Assembly (NCBI GenBank): GCA_963668605.1
Contig: OY764903.1
Coordinates: forward strand, 124,001 to 188,000
Length of the DNA stretch: 64,000 bases
Direction of reading: 5' to 3'
From: G963668605 sp963668605
GTDB taxonomy: Bacteria; Acidobacteriota; Terriglobia; Bryobacterales; Bryobacteraceae
Shown here: one piece after another, positions 52,819 through 60,706 of the stretch
How positions within the stretch are numbered: position 1 is the first letter of the stretch
Layout: every line of letters begins with the position of its first letter
The notes under the pieces: generated by a model
Told to the model about the DNA's origin: nothing
The model's database searches: none
Seen by the model: only the letters and a program-made list of their open reading frames with translations
Position numbers and translations under genes: made by a program

Positions 52819-54069
52819 ATGTACGAGACGTTAATGGAAACAGCCGTACGGGACGAGAACTACGCGCAAGCGCTGGCGGCGGTGAAACGCAACCGGGGAG
52901 CGGCGGGTATCGATCGGATGACGACGGCGCAACTGGAATCGCATCTTCAGGCGAACTGGTGGATCCTCAAAGACAAACTTCTGAAGGGGACCTACGTTCC
53001 AAGTCCCGTGAGGCGTGTAGAGATACCGAAGCCAAGCGGGGGCACGCGGACACTGGGCATCCCGACGGTACAGGACCGGTTCATACAGCAGTTGTTATTG
53101 CAAGTGCTGACACCGGTCTTCGATCCGCAATTCAGCGGGCACAGTTACGGATTCCGGCCGGGGCGTAGCGCACAGGACGCCGTGCGAGCCGCACAGCAAT
53201 ATGCGCAGGGAGGGAAGGACTGGGTGGTGGATCTAGACATCGCCAAGTTCTTCGACCACGTCAATCACGACATCCTGATAGGCCGGATCGCGGAAGTGAT
53301 CCGGGACAAACGGGTGTTGCAACTGATTGGGAAATACCTGCGGCGGGGAAGCATGGTGAACGGGGTGGTGACGAAAAGCGTGGAGGGAACGCCGCAAGGC
53401 GGACCGCTGTCTCCATTGCTGGCCAACATCTACCTGGACGCGCTCGATAAGGAACTGGAGCGGAGGCAGCACAGCTTCTGCCGCTATGCCGATGACTGCA
53501 ATATCTACGTAGGCAGTCAAGCGGCGGCGGAGCGAACGCTGGCTTCGATACAGGGCTGGATCGAGAAGCATCTGCGGTTGAAGGTGAATGCCGCCAAGAG
53601 CGGAACGGGGAGGGTTTGGGAACGTAAGTTCCTGGGCTTTCGACTGGACTGCAAGAAGCGGATCGGAATAGCACCGGAGAGTGTCGAACGATTCAAGGAC
53701 CGGGTTCGCGAACTCTGGGATGCGCGGCGAAGTCGCAGCAGTAAACAACTGCGTGACGATTGGAACCGCTACGTGCGTGGCTGGTGGGGGTACTTCCGGC
53801 TGGTCGAAGCACGGACCCGGATTCGCGACCTGGAAAGCTGGGTTCGACGGCACATTCGGAAGTGTTTCTGGTTGCGATGGCACGACACGCGGGGACGACT
53901 GCGAAAGTTACGGCAGCTTGGCATCACGCGGGACCGGCACTTAGGCGTGGTCGGCAGCAGTCGCGGAGCATGGGCGATGGCGGTGCATCCTGTAATCAAC
54001 ACCGCCATCAGCCACGCGAAACTGCGGAGATACGGCTTCTTGTTTCCAACCGATCTTGAGGCTCGTTAG
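52819..54069 (+). CDS. ltrA: Group II intron reverse transcriptase/maturase
   Basis: 416-aa intron-encoded protein. Reverse transcriptase blocks are intact: RRVEIPKPSGGTRTLGIPTVQDRFIQQ, SYGFRPGRSAQDAV, DLDIAKFFDHVNHDIL, GTPQGGPLSPLLANIYLDALDKEL and the catalytic CRYADDCNIYV. The thumb/maturase X domain follows (LRDDWNRYVRGWWGYFRLVEA .. RKCFWLRWHDTRGRLRKLRQLGI). No HNH endonuclease domain follows, so mobility would rely on nicked or single-stranded target DNA. No frameshift or stop is seen, so it is probably functional. The gene reaches to within 16 nt of domain V. Confidence 0.95.
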   Translation: MYETLMETAVRDENYAQALAAVKRNRGAAGIDRMTTAQLESHLQANWWILKDKLLKGTYVPSPVRRVEIPKPSGGTRTLGIPTVQDRFIQQLLLQVLTPVFDPQFSGHSYGFRPGRSAQDAVRAAQQYAQGGKDWVVDLDIAKFFDHVNHDILIGRIAEVIRDKRVLQLIGKYLRRGSMVNGVVTKSVEGTPQGGPLSPLLANIYLDALDKELERRQHSFCRYADDCNIYVGSQAAAERTLASIQGWIEKHLRLKVNAAKSGTGRVWERKFLGFRLDCKKRIGIAPESVERFKDRVRELWDARRSRSSKQLRDDWNRYVRGWWGYFRLVEARTRIRDLESWVRRHIRKCFWLRWHDTRGRLRKLRQLGITRDRHLGVVGSSRGAWAMAVHPVINTAISHAKLRRYGFLFPTDLEAR

Positions 54070-54085
54070 ATCGCCTTTGGTTCAA

Positions 54086-54160
54086 CCGCCGGATGCGGAA
54101 AACCGCACGTCCGGTGGTGTGGGAGGGTGGCCGGGCGAAATCCCGGTCACTCCACCCGAT
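54086..54160 (+). ncRNA. Group II intron domains V and VI
   Basis: Domain V: 8-bp lower stem CCGCCGGA/TCCGGTGG with one G-T pair, upper stem TGCGG/CCGCA and an AAAA loop. Domain VI: GGGAGGGTGGCCGGG paired with CCCGGTCACTCCACCC, containing an unpaired A suited as the branch point. These are the catalytic core and branch site of the ribozyme. Confidence 0.82.
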
Positions 54161-54193
54161 GGCGTTGAAGCCGACCCTTCGCTTGTCTTTGTA

Positions 54194-54898
54194 TTAGCGC
54201 TTCACCAGCACTTCGCGAAGACTATCCCGCGTCAGGAAAAACTTCACCTGCTGAAAGCGGCTGAAGAGTCTCTCCAGATTGCGGCTGTTGAAATGCTGCG
54301 AGGGCGGGCGCTGGCTACGCGGCGTGAGCAACAGGGTCTTGCCGTCTGCGATGCGGTAGACGTGATTATGCACCAGCGGCGCCCGCTCCTGGGAACTGAA
54401 GAAGGCGAGCAGATAGGCGTTTGGACGCATGATCTCGTAAAGCCGGTCGACTGCGGATTGCAGCAGTGGCGGTGCTACGTATTGCAGCGCGTCCCATACC
54501 AGCGCGCCGTCGAAATGACCATCCGGAAAATTGAGGCACTGGTCGAGCACCTGTTGCCCTTTGACCGGGTCCGTCTGGCACGCGAAGAAATCCTCCGCCG
54601 GAAACGTGGCGTCCAGGCATTCGAGAAAATCTTCCGCGTAGATCCTGTGGCCGAGATTCGTGATGTAGGTGATGTTCGCCTGACTGGCCGCCGACATATC
54701 CAGCAGAGAAAGGCCGGAGGTGTCGCGCAGCGAATAGAAGAACTGCTCCAGGCCCGGGCTATTCCTGCTATAGCTGGCGGCCTTCGCGGGAGCGCGTATG
54801 GGCAACATAGGCGCAGGCGCTTCGGCGGAATTCGCTGGGCGAACGACCGGTGTCGGCCCGCTTCCGCGGATCAGACTCTTCCAACGATCTGTAAACAA
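54194..54898 (-). CDS. Class I SAM-dependent methyltransferase-like protein
   Basis: 234-aa protein with a degenerate methyltransferase fold: SLLDMSAASQANITYITNLGHRIYAEDF in the SAM region, PDGHFDGALVWDALQYVAPP at motif IV and LYEIMRPNAYLLAFF at motif V. The glycine-rich loop reads DMSAAS, so SAM binding may be weak. It follows bactofilin after 27 nt and uses a TTG start at 54898 with GAGG upstream. The target is unknown; linkage to bactofilin suggests a cell-shape or envelope context. Confidence 0.72.
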   Translation of the reverse strand: MFTDRWKSLIRGSGPTPVVRPANSAEAPAPMLPIRAPAKAASYSRNSPGLEQFFYSLRDTSGLSLLDMSAASQANITYITNLGHRIYAEDFLECLDATFPAEDFFACQTDPVKGQQVLDQCLNFPDGHFDGALVWDALQYVAPPLLQSAVDRLYEIMRPNAYLLAFFSSQERAPLVHNHVYRIADGKTLLLTPRSQRPPSQHFNSRNLERLFSRFQQVKFFLTRDSLREVLVKR

Positions 54899-54925
54899 CC
54901 TGCCCGTTCCTCTTCTCCGCTGCGG

Positions 54926-55501
54926 CTACCGCCGTTCGGGTGGCTGGAAGCCAGTTGGAACTGCCGCTGGTTCCGCCGTGGGTACAGGCGTACGCGCCGG
55001 CGCCGGCTTAACCTCTGTCTTCTGAATATCGATGCTGCCTTTGAAATAGGCTCCGTCCTCGATCACGATGCGGGCCGTCTTGATATCGCCGATCAAGCGC
55101 GCGTCCTTGCGGATGTCGATTTTCTCGGAGGCTTCCACATTTCCGTTCACCGCGCCCAGCACCACGATCTCTCGCGCCTTCACGCTGGCGTTGACCTTAC
55201 CGTTCGGGCCGATCGTGAGCCGGTGCTCTTGCGCTTCGATCGTGCCGCCTTCCACCTCCCCGTCCACCAGTAGGTCTTCACGGGCGAAAATCTGTCCCTT
55301 AATTATGACGGACTTTCCGATTACAGCAGTGCCTCGAGTCATTTCGGGCTCATAGGCGCGGCCCGGAGCTGTGGGCATGGACTTTCCCTCCTTGGCGAAT
55401 TCGGTGGATGCGGGAGAAACTGATTGCGCCGGTCTGGCGACGTTGGCGGGCGGTTTGTAAGCCGGCTCGTCCTCTTTTTTACCTCTGTTCCACATGCTCA
55501 T
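54926..55501 (-). CDS. Bactofilin family cytoskeletal protein
   Basis: 191-aa polymer-forming cytoskeletal protein. Disordered N-terminus (GKKEDEPAYKPPANVARPAQ), then the right-handed beta-helix core with the usual repeats: TAVIGKSVIIKGQIFAREDLLVDGEVEGGTIEAQEHRLTIG, VNASVKAREIVVLGAVNGNVEASEKIDIRKDARLIGDIKTARIVIEDGAYFKG, and a Pro-rich tail. ATG at 55501 has GGGGAGGGGAGA directly before it. Bactofilins shape cells and position envelope enzymes. Confidence 0.92.
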   Translation of the reverse strand: MSMWNRGKKEDEPAYKPPANVARPAQSVSPASTEFAKEGKSMPTAPGRAYEPEMTRGTAVIGKSVIIKGQIFAREDLLVDGEVEGGTIEAQEHRLTIGPNGKVNASVKAREIVVLGAVNGNVEASEKIDIRKDARLIGDIKTARIVIEDGAYFKGSIDIQKTEVKPAPARTPVPTAEPAAVPTGFQPPERR

Positions 55502-55625
55502 TCTCCCCTCCCCAGCGCGACAAAACTTTCCACTAACTGAACTACCTTGAAATTTCATACTAGAAGAGCCTGCGGTAAAAGGCAAACCACACAAGGCCAT
55601 AAATAAGCCCCACAATAAGGTGGTG

Positions 55626-55631
55626 TATAAT
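55626..55631 (+). promoter_or_regulatory. Candidate -10 element (TGTATAAT) for tyrosine phenol-lyase
   Basis: Perfect TATAAT with TG directly before it, exactly 7 nt upstream of the ATG at 55639. There is no Shine-Dalgarno sequence. The same TGTATAAT octamer occurs near 2380 and 22129. Confidence 0.55.
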
Positions 55632-55638
55632 CTGCAAT

Positions 55639-57051
55639 ATGACACTCACCAGACGCAGTTGGGCTGAACCGTTCAAAATCAAGGTCGTCGAGCCGGTCCG
55701 GATGTCGACGTTGGAGCAGCGCCAGCGAGCCATTGAGGAGGCTGGTTACAACACCTTCCTGCTGCATTCGGCGGACGTCTATGTCGATCTGCTGACCGAT
55801 TCCGGTACCGGGGCGATGAGCGACCGCCAGTGGGCCGGCATGATGCTGGGCGACGAAGCCTACGCCGGCAGCCGCAACTTCTACCGCATGGAAGAGACGG
55901 TGCGGCGCATCTTCGGATATCGTTACCTGATCCCAGCCCATCAGGGGCGTGGTGCCGAACACATCCTCTCGCGCGTGCTCATCAAAGCGGGCGACGTCAT
56001 ACCGGGCAACATGTACTTCACCACTACACGGCTGCATCAGGAACTGGCTGGCGGCAAGTTCGTCGACGTCGTGATCGCGGAGGCGCACGATCCGGCCAGC
56101 GAGCATGCCTTCAAAGGGAACGTCGATCTCGACAAGCTCGAATCGATCATCAGGCAATACGGCGCGGCGCGCATTCCGTATGTCAGCGTTGCGGCCACGG
56201 TGAACATGGCGGGCGGACAGCCGATCTCGCTGGAAAACCTTCGCGCGGTTCGCGCCCTGACGGCGAAGCACGGCATACGCGTGATTCTCGACGCCACGCG
56301 CGTTGTCGAGAACGCCTATTTCATTCAACAGCGCGAGCCGGGCAACCAGCAGCGCACGATCGCCGAAATTGTCAAGGAGACCTGTTCGCTCACCGATGGC
56401 TGCACGATGAGCGCGAAGAAAGACGCGCTCGTGAATATCGGTGGTTTTCTCGCAGTGAACGACCAGGAGGTTTACGACCAGGCCGTGAATCTCGTTGTGG
56501 TCTACGAGGGGTTGCATACCTACGGCGGCATGGCCGGACGCGATATGGAAGCCCTCGCGATCGGTCTTGAGGAAGCGATCGAAGACGACTACATTCGCGC
56601 GCGCGTCGGGCAGGTGCTCTACCTCGGCGGCAAGCTAAGCGAGTGGGGCGTGCCGATCGTCAAGCCCATCGGCGGGCACGGTATCTTTCTCGATGCGCGC
56701 GCGTTTCTGCCGCACATTCCGCAGGAGCAGTATCCGGCGCAGGCGCTGGCCGCTGCGATCTATCTCGAATCCGGCGTGCGTACAATGGAGCGCGGTATCG
56801 TCTCGGCCGGTCGCAACGCGGAGACTGGTGAAGAGAACAAGCCGAAACTGGAGCTGGTGCGCGTCACGATTCCGCGCCGTGTCTACACGCAAGCCCACAT
56901 CGACGTCGTGGCCGAATCGATCTACTGCGTGTTCGAGCAACGCGAAAAGATTCGCGGCTTGAAGATGGTCTTCGAGCCGAAGTACCTACGCTTCTTCCAG
57001 GCGCGCTTCACTCCGCGCGAGCCGTGGGGCGTCTTCGAAAACGCGCTCTAG
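55639..57051 (+). CDS. tpl: Tyrosine phenol-lyase (beta-tyrosinase)
   Basis: 470-aa PLP enzyme splitting L-tyrosine into phenol, pyruvate and ammonia. It is related to tryptophanase; residues that separate the two point to tyrosine: YFTTTRLHQE has Thr128 where tryptophanase has Asp, and MERGIVSAGR has Arg385 where tryptophanase has Ile. Other family blocks: DLLTDSGTGAMSDRQWAGMMLGDEAYAGS, HQGRGAEHIL, and the PLP lysine in GCTMSAKKDALV (Lys260 or 261). Motifs and length are complete. It follows a TATAAT by 7 nt. Specificity is inferred from two residues plus overall resemblance. Confidence 0.85.
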   Translation: MTLTRRSWAEPFKIKVVEPVRMSTLEQRQRAIEEAGYNTFLLHSADVYVDLLTDSGTGAMSDRQWAGMMLGDEAYAGSRNFYRMEETVRRIFGYRYLIPAHQGRGAEHILSRVLIKAGDVIPGNMYFTTTRLHQELAGGKFVDVVIAEAHDPASEHAFKGNVDLDKLESIIRQYGAARIPYVSVAATVNMAGGQPISLENLRAVRALTAKHGIRVILDATRVVENAYFIQQREPGNQQRTIAEIVKETCSLTDGCTMSAKKDALVNIGGFLAVNDQEVYDQAVNLVVVYEGLHTYGGMAGRDMEALAIGLEEAIEDDYIRARVGQVLYLGGKLSEWGVPIVKPIGGHGIFLDARAFLPHIPQEQYPAQALAAAIYLESGVRTMERGIVSAGRNAETGEENKPKLELVRVTIPRRVYTQAHIDVVAESIYCVFEQREKIRGLKMVFEPKYLRFFQARFTPREPWGVFENAL

Positions 57052-57084
57052 TACTGAGCCAAGCTGATGGCCGGCATCAACGCA

Positions 57085-57115
57085 GCCTCCGGTCGCTCGC
57101 GCTCCCGGCACTGTT
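57085..57115. repeat. REP-like element, copy 4, single arm
   Basis: One 31-nt arm (GCCTCCGGTCGCTCGCG .. CGGCACTGTT) followed by AGGTGTTGCACGCGG, the start of the loop seen in copies 1 and 3. No matching second arm is found before the gene ending at 57174, so this looks like a half or decayed element. It lies in the convergent gap between tpl and the SGNH hydrolase. Confidence 0.8.
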
Positions 57116-57173
57116 AGGTGTTGCACGCGGTAGTGGCGGGATCCGCCCCACGCATCTCAGCAAACGCCCTACA

Positions 57174-57854
57174 CTAGCGCAGAGCTTCGGCCACCCGCGC
57201 CGCCAGGAACTCATAGCCTTCGGGTTTGAAGTGGACGTTGGCGGGGAGCTGTAGCGCTTCCAGTTTCGGCAGCACTGCGGCGTAGAGGTCATTGATCGCG
57301 ATGCCATGCCGCTCCATGACGCGGCGTGCAGCGTCGTTATAGCGCACCACGTCTTGCGGGTCGCGCGGCGGATTTAGCTTGCCTGCGGGCACCGGCGTGG
57401 TTAGCGCGCAGATCAGCTTCGCGCCGGTCTGCTTCATTCTCGCGGCCAGCGCGTCCATGTTTTTCGCGTAGTCGTCCAGAGCCACCTGTTGCTTGCCGTT
57501 CTCCATGACCTTCAGGTCGTGCAGACCGAAATTGAAATGGATTGCGTCCCACTGTTTCGCGCCGAGCCACTCGTCGATATGGGCGATGCCGTTCGTGGTT
57601 GGGCCACCGTTGGTCGGGATACGATGGATGTTCATTTTGCCGGTCAGCAACGCTCGCAACGGCAGCGTGTAACCGATGGAGATCGAGTCCCCGATAATCA
57701 GCACACGAGGCAATCCCGCGACGTCTTCCACCGCGACGTAGGCCGGGTTGGGCTTTACCGCGCCCGGTTCGCGCGGCTGCTGCGCCCGGACGGGCGCCAG
57801 GCTCGCGCCGAACGCACCGATGGCTTGAAAGAATCCTCTACGGCTCGATGACAT
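57174..57854 (-). CDS. SGNH/GDSL-family hydrolase, exported
   Basis: 226-aa protein with a Tat-type signal (MSSSRRGFFQAIGAFGASLAPVRAQ). Block I RVLIIGDSISIGYTLPLR has the nucleophile Ser; block III has HFNFGLHDLK (Asn-like position changed to His); block V ANVHFKPEGYEFLA keeps His but lacks the Asp three residues before it. Some relatives show the same change, so activity is uncertain. Substrates would be acyl sugars or lipids. ATG at 57854 is chosen; a GTG at 57860 is in frame. Confidence 0.8.
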   Translation of the reverse strand: MSSSRRGFFQAIGAFGASLAPVRAQQPREPGAVKPNPAYVAVEDVAGLPRVLIIGDSISIGYTLPLRALLTGKMNIHRIPTNGGPTTNGIAHIDEWLGAKQWDAIHFNFGLHDLKVMENGKQQVALDDYAKNMDALAARMKQTGAKLICALTTPVPAGKLNPPRDPQDVVRYNDAARRVMERHGIAINDLYAAVLPKLEALQLPANVHFKPEGYEFLAARVAEALR

Positions 57855-57894
57855 ATCCACTACTCTACCCCGAGAGGGTCGTTCCGCGGACTGC

Positions 57895-57900
57895 TACAAT
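57895..57900 (+). promoter_or_regulatory. Extended -10 element (TGC-TACAAT) for the biotin carboxylase gene
   Basis: TGCTACAAT places TACAAT at 57895-57900, 8 nt before the ATG at 57909; no ribosome binding site is present. It fits the leaderless pattern seen at other genes of the window. Confidence 0.5.
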
Positions 57901-57908
57901 CGGTTTTC

Positions 57909-59414
57909 ATGTTCCGGAAGGTGCTGGTAGCAAATCGCGGAGAGATTGCCGTCCGCGTGATCCGGGCGTTGCGCGAACTGGAGATTTGCAGCGTCGCCGT
58001 CTATTCCGATGTCGACCGCACCTCGCTCCACGTGCGCATGGCGGATGAGGCCGTCCACATCGGTCCCGCGGATTCGCAGGAAAGCTATCTGTCGATCGAG
58101 AGGATTCTGGATGCCGCGCGCAGCCGAGGTGCGCAGGCGATCCATCCCGGCTACGGCTTCCTCAGCGAGAGCGCCGAATTTGCAGCCGCGTGCGAAACCG
58201 CCAGCATCAAGTTCATCGGACCCTCGGCGCAGTCGATCCGCAAGTTGGGATCGAAAACGCAGGCGCGTAACCTGGCCATCGAGGCTGGCGCCCGCGTTGT
58301 TCCGGGCACCGGGCAAGCCGTCTCCGATCCGTCGCAGGCGCGCGCCAGCGCCGCTCAAATCGGCTATCCCGTATTGTTGAAGGCAGTGGCGGGCGGCGGC
58401 GGCAAGGGCATGCGCCGCGTCGATCGCGAGGCCGATCTGGACGCAGCGCTGCGTGACGCCGGGAGCGAAGCCGAACGCGCCTTCGGTGATGCCAGCGTCT
58501 ATATCGAAAAGCTGGTGGTCAATCCGCGGCACATCGAAATTCAAGTGCTCGGCGACGAACATGGCCACATGATCCATCTGGGTGAACGCGAGTGCTCCAT
58601 TCAACGGCGGCACCAGAAGGTGATCGAGGAGAGCCCGTCGCCACTGATCGCCTTGCACCCGGAGTTGCGCCAGCAGATGGGCGAGGCGGCTTTGTTGGTC
58701 GCGCGCGCCGCCGGCTATTACAACGCAGGCACAGCAGAGTTTCTGGTCGACGCGCAGCGCAACTTCTATTTTCTCGAGATGAACACGCGCCTCCAGGTGG
58801 AGCATCCGATCACCGAATTGGTCACCGGGCAGGATCTGCTGCACCACCAGCTTCGTATCGCCGCTGGCGAAACGCTGCTACTCCGGCAGGAGGAGATCGT
58901 GATGCGTGGCTCGGCGATCGAGTGCCGTATCTATGCCGAGGATCCCGACAACAACTTCTTTCCATCGCCGGGACGTATCACGCAAATTGCCCGTCCCGTG
59001 GGTCCGGGCATCCGCCTCGATTCTGGCGTCTATCCGGGTTGGACCGTCCCTCTCGAATACGATCCGCTGCTCGCCAAGATGTCGGTGTGGGGCGGAACAC
59101 GCGAAGTTGCCATCAGCCGGATGTTGCGCGCGCTCGAAGAGTATTACGTCGCGGGCATCAAAACGAATGTCGCCTTCTTCCGGCAAATCATCGAGGACGC
59201 GGAGTTTCGTGCCGGCCATCTGCACACCGGCTTCATCGAAGAGTTCTTCCGCCGCAAGCGGCCGGCTGCGGTTGCGGGCGATGCCGAGGTTCATGCCGTT
59301 GCGGCGCTGGTCGCGGCGATCCATGCGGGTGCGTCACGTCAGCCCGACGGCGGCGGCACTCGCGATAGTTCGAGCGCGTGGGTACGGCAGGGCAGGGAAG
59401 GGCTGCTGCGATGA
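57909..59414 (+). CDS. accC: Biotin carboxylase subunit of an acyl-CoA carboxylase
   Basis: 501-aa biotin carboxylase (ATP + bicarbonate carboxylate biotin). Motifs: VLVANRGEIAVRVIRA, HPGYGFLSE, ATP loop AVAGGGGKGMR, QVLGDEHGHMIHLGERECSIQRR, and EMNTRLQVEHPITE. It is longer than housekeeping AccC (about 450 aa) and has a tail (FFRRKRPAAVAG..) like the alpha chains of propionyl- or methylcrotonyl-CoA carboxylases. The next gene encodes the biotin carrier, overlapping by ATGA. No carboxyltransferase gene is in the window, so the acyl-CoA substrate is unknown. Confidence 0.9.
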   Translation: MFRKVLVANRGEIAVRVIRALRELEICSVAVYSDVDRTSLHVRMADEAVHIGPADSQESYLSIERILDAARSRGAQAIHPGYGFLSESAEFAAACETASIKFIGPSAQSIRKLGSKTQARNLAIEAGARVVPGTGQAVSDPSQARASAAQIGYPVLLKAVAGGGGKGMRRVDREADLDAALRDAGSEAERAFGDASVYIEKLVVNPRHIEIQVLGDEHGHMIHLGERECSIQRRHQKVIEESPSPLIALHPELRQQMGEAALLVARAAGYYNAGTAEFLVDAQRNFYFLEMNTRLQVEHPITELVTGQDLLHHQLRIAAGETLLLRQEEIVMRGSAIECRIYAEDPDNNFFPSPGRITQIARPVGPGIRLDSGVYPGWTVPLEYDPLLAKMSVWGGTREVAISRMLRALEEYYVAGIKTNVAFFRQIIEDAEFRAGHLHTGFIEEFFRRKRPAAVAGDAEVHAVAALVAAIHAGASRQPDGGGTRDSSSAWVRQGREGLLR

Positions 59415-59911
59415 CTCTGCGCGTGAGGCTCGAAGAAGGCGAGCCGCTGGAACTGCGCCTCGACAGATTCGACGGCGGCTATCGCTTTAGTCTCGGCGAT
59501 GCGGAGGAGTGCACGGCATCGGTGGAAGCAGTGGAGCCGGGCATTTACTCCGTGCTGGTCGACGGCCGCAGTTACGAAGTCAAAATCGTCCCAGGCCAGG
59601 ACAACTGGTATGTCGATGTGCGCGGAAAGCACATCGCCGTCGAGATTGCCGATCCACGCGATGCCTCCACGAAAACGGACGGCGTCCCGGCGAATGGCCC
59701 CTGCAAAGTAGCGGCACAAATGCCCGGCAAGGTGGTCCGTGTGCTCGTGGTGCAAGGCGACCTTGTTGAGGCGGGGCAAAGCCTGGTCGTGGTGGAGGCG
59801 ATGAAGATGCAAAACGAATTGAAGGCCCCGAAGAGCGGCCGCGTGGTGGCGATGCTGGCGCGCGAGGGCGCTAGCATCGCGCCCGGTGAGGTCTTGGCGG
59901 CGATTGAGTAA
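59411..59911 (+). CDS. Biotin carboxyl carrier protein, partner of the preceding carboxylase
   Basis: 166-aa protein with a beta-rich N-terminal half (LRLDRFDGGYRFSLGDAEECTASVE .. SVLVDGRSYEVKI), similar to the BT domain of acyl-CoA carboxylase alpha chains, and a biotinyl domain (AAQMPGKVVRVLVVQGDLVEAGQSLVVVEAMKMQNELKAP) with the biotin Lys in EAMKM. In most alpha chains this part is fused to the biotin carboxylase; here it is a separate gene overlapping the carboxylase stop (ATGA), which looks like a natural split. Confidence 0.9.
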   Translation: MTLRVRLEEGEPLELRLDRFDGGYRFSLGDAEECTASVEAVEPGIYSVLVDGRSYEVKIVPGQDNWYVDVRGKHIAVEIADPRDASTKTDGVPANGPCKVAAQMPGKVVRVLVVQGDLVEAGQSLVVVEAMKMQNELKAPKSGRVVAMLAREGASIAPGEVLAAIE

Positions 59912-59925
59912 GATGGGAGCGAACC

Positions 59926-60681
59926 ATGGCAGATGTTTGTGAAAAGTGTGGCGGCAGCGGCTGGATCATCGTCGAGAAAGACGGGCTCTCCGGCGCGGAC
60001 CGTTGCGAGTGCATGATCGCATCCCGCTCGCGGCGCATCGAGGAGTCCGCCAATATTCCGCCGCTGTACGGCAATACCTCGTTTGAGAGCTTCAGATTTC
60101 CGGAAGACAACCCGATTGCGTCTAAGGGACTCGAAAAGGTCTGGCTCGAGGTCCGTGCCTTCGCGCGCGAATATCCCTGCGGCGACAAACTAGGGCTGCT
60201 GCTGGTCGGCGATACCGGCACGGGCAAGACTCATCTCGCCGTGTCGGCGCTGCGCCACCTAATTTCACGCGGCTTTGAGGGGCTGTTCTTCGATTACCAA
60301 AACTTGCTGGAAAAGATCCGCTCCGGCTACGATGCGAACTCGGGATCGAGCGACCGCGAGGCGTACCAAACCGCGCTCGACACCGACATCCTGATGCTCG
60401 ACGACCTCGGCGCGCACCGTGTCACGGACTGGGTGGAGGACACGGTCACATCGATCCTGACCTACCGCTGTAACAATCGCAAGGCGCTGATCGCGACGAC
60501 CAATTTGTCGGATCCGGAAGCCGGCGGCCTGATCATGGAGCGCAATGCGGCCGGGCAGACGCGCATCCACAAGACACTCGCCGAGCAAATTGGCCGGCGT
60601 GCACGTTCGCGTCTGTTTGAGATGTGTCGTGTGGTGATGATGCCGAAGGTGGAGGACTACCGCGTCCGAAGGCCGCGGTAG
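59926..60681 (+). CDS. DnaC/DnaI-like AAA+ ATPase with N-terminal zinc motif
   Basis: 251-aa helicase-loader-like ATPase. An N-terminal Cys cluster (CEKCGGSGW .. CEC) forms a probable zinc finger, as in DnaI-type loaders. AAA+ core: Walker A LLVGDTGTGKTHLA, Walker B DILMLDDLGAHRV, sensor region LIATTNLSDPEA, and arginine finger region IGRRARSRLFEMC. A role in loading the replicative helicase is likely. An IstB-type transposition helper is unlikely because no transposase is near. It follows the BCCP gene by 14 nt. Confidence 0.87.
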   Translation: MADVCEKCGGSGWIIVEKDGLSGADRCECMIASRSRRIEESANIPPLYGNTSFESFRFPEDNPIASKGLEKVWLEVRAFAREYPCGDKLGLLLVGDTGTGKTHLAVSALRHLISRGFEGLFFDYQNLLEKIRSGYDANSGSSDREAYQTALDTDILMLDDLGAHRVTDWVEDTVTSILTYRCNNRKALIATTNLSDPEAGGLIMERNAAGQTRIHKTLAEQIGRRARSRLFEMCRVVMMPKVEDYRVRRPR

Positions 60682-60706
60682 TCGCTGGAAGTGCGGGCGG
60701 GCGAGC

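Larger units (their letters stand above)
52285..54160 (+). mobile_element. Group II intron (about 1.88 kb)
   Basis: The 5' end GTGTGCCCAGCATGGGC matches the GUGYG start of bacterial group II introns and folds into a small hairpin. A structured, GC-rich 530-nt region precedes the reverse transcriptase gene. After the gene come domain V (about 54085-54118: CCGCCGGATGCGG-AAAA-CCGCACGTCCGGTGG, with a CGC catalytic triad) and domain VI (54121-54160), ending CCACCCGAT. The element sits in the convergent gap between cvpA and a methyltransferase gene, so it disrupts no gene. It starts directly after a palindromic repeat, the kind of place where group IIC introns insert beside hairpins. Confidence 0.88.

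Noticed and set aside
52647..53168. 173-codon frame at the start of the intron reverse transcriptase
   Set aside because: Overlaps ribozyme domains and the reverse transcriptase gene in a different frame; low-complexity Arg/Ser content.
59926..60681. IstB-type insertion sequence helper
   Set aside because: The AAA+ fold could be IstB, but there is no IstA transposase or terminal inverted repeat nearby, and the N-terminal zinc motif fits a helicase loader better.
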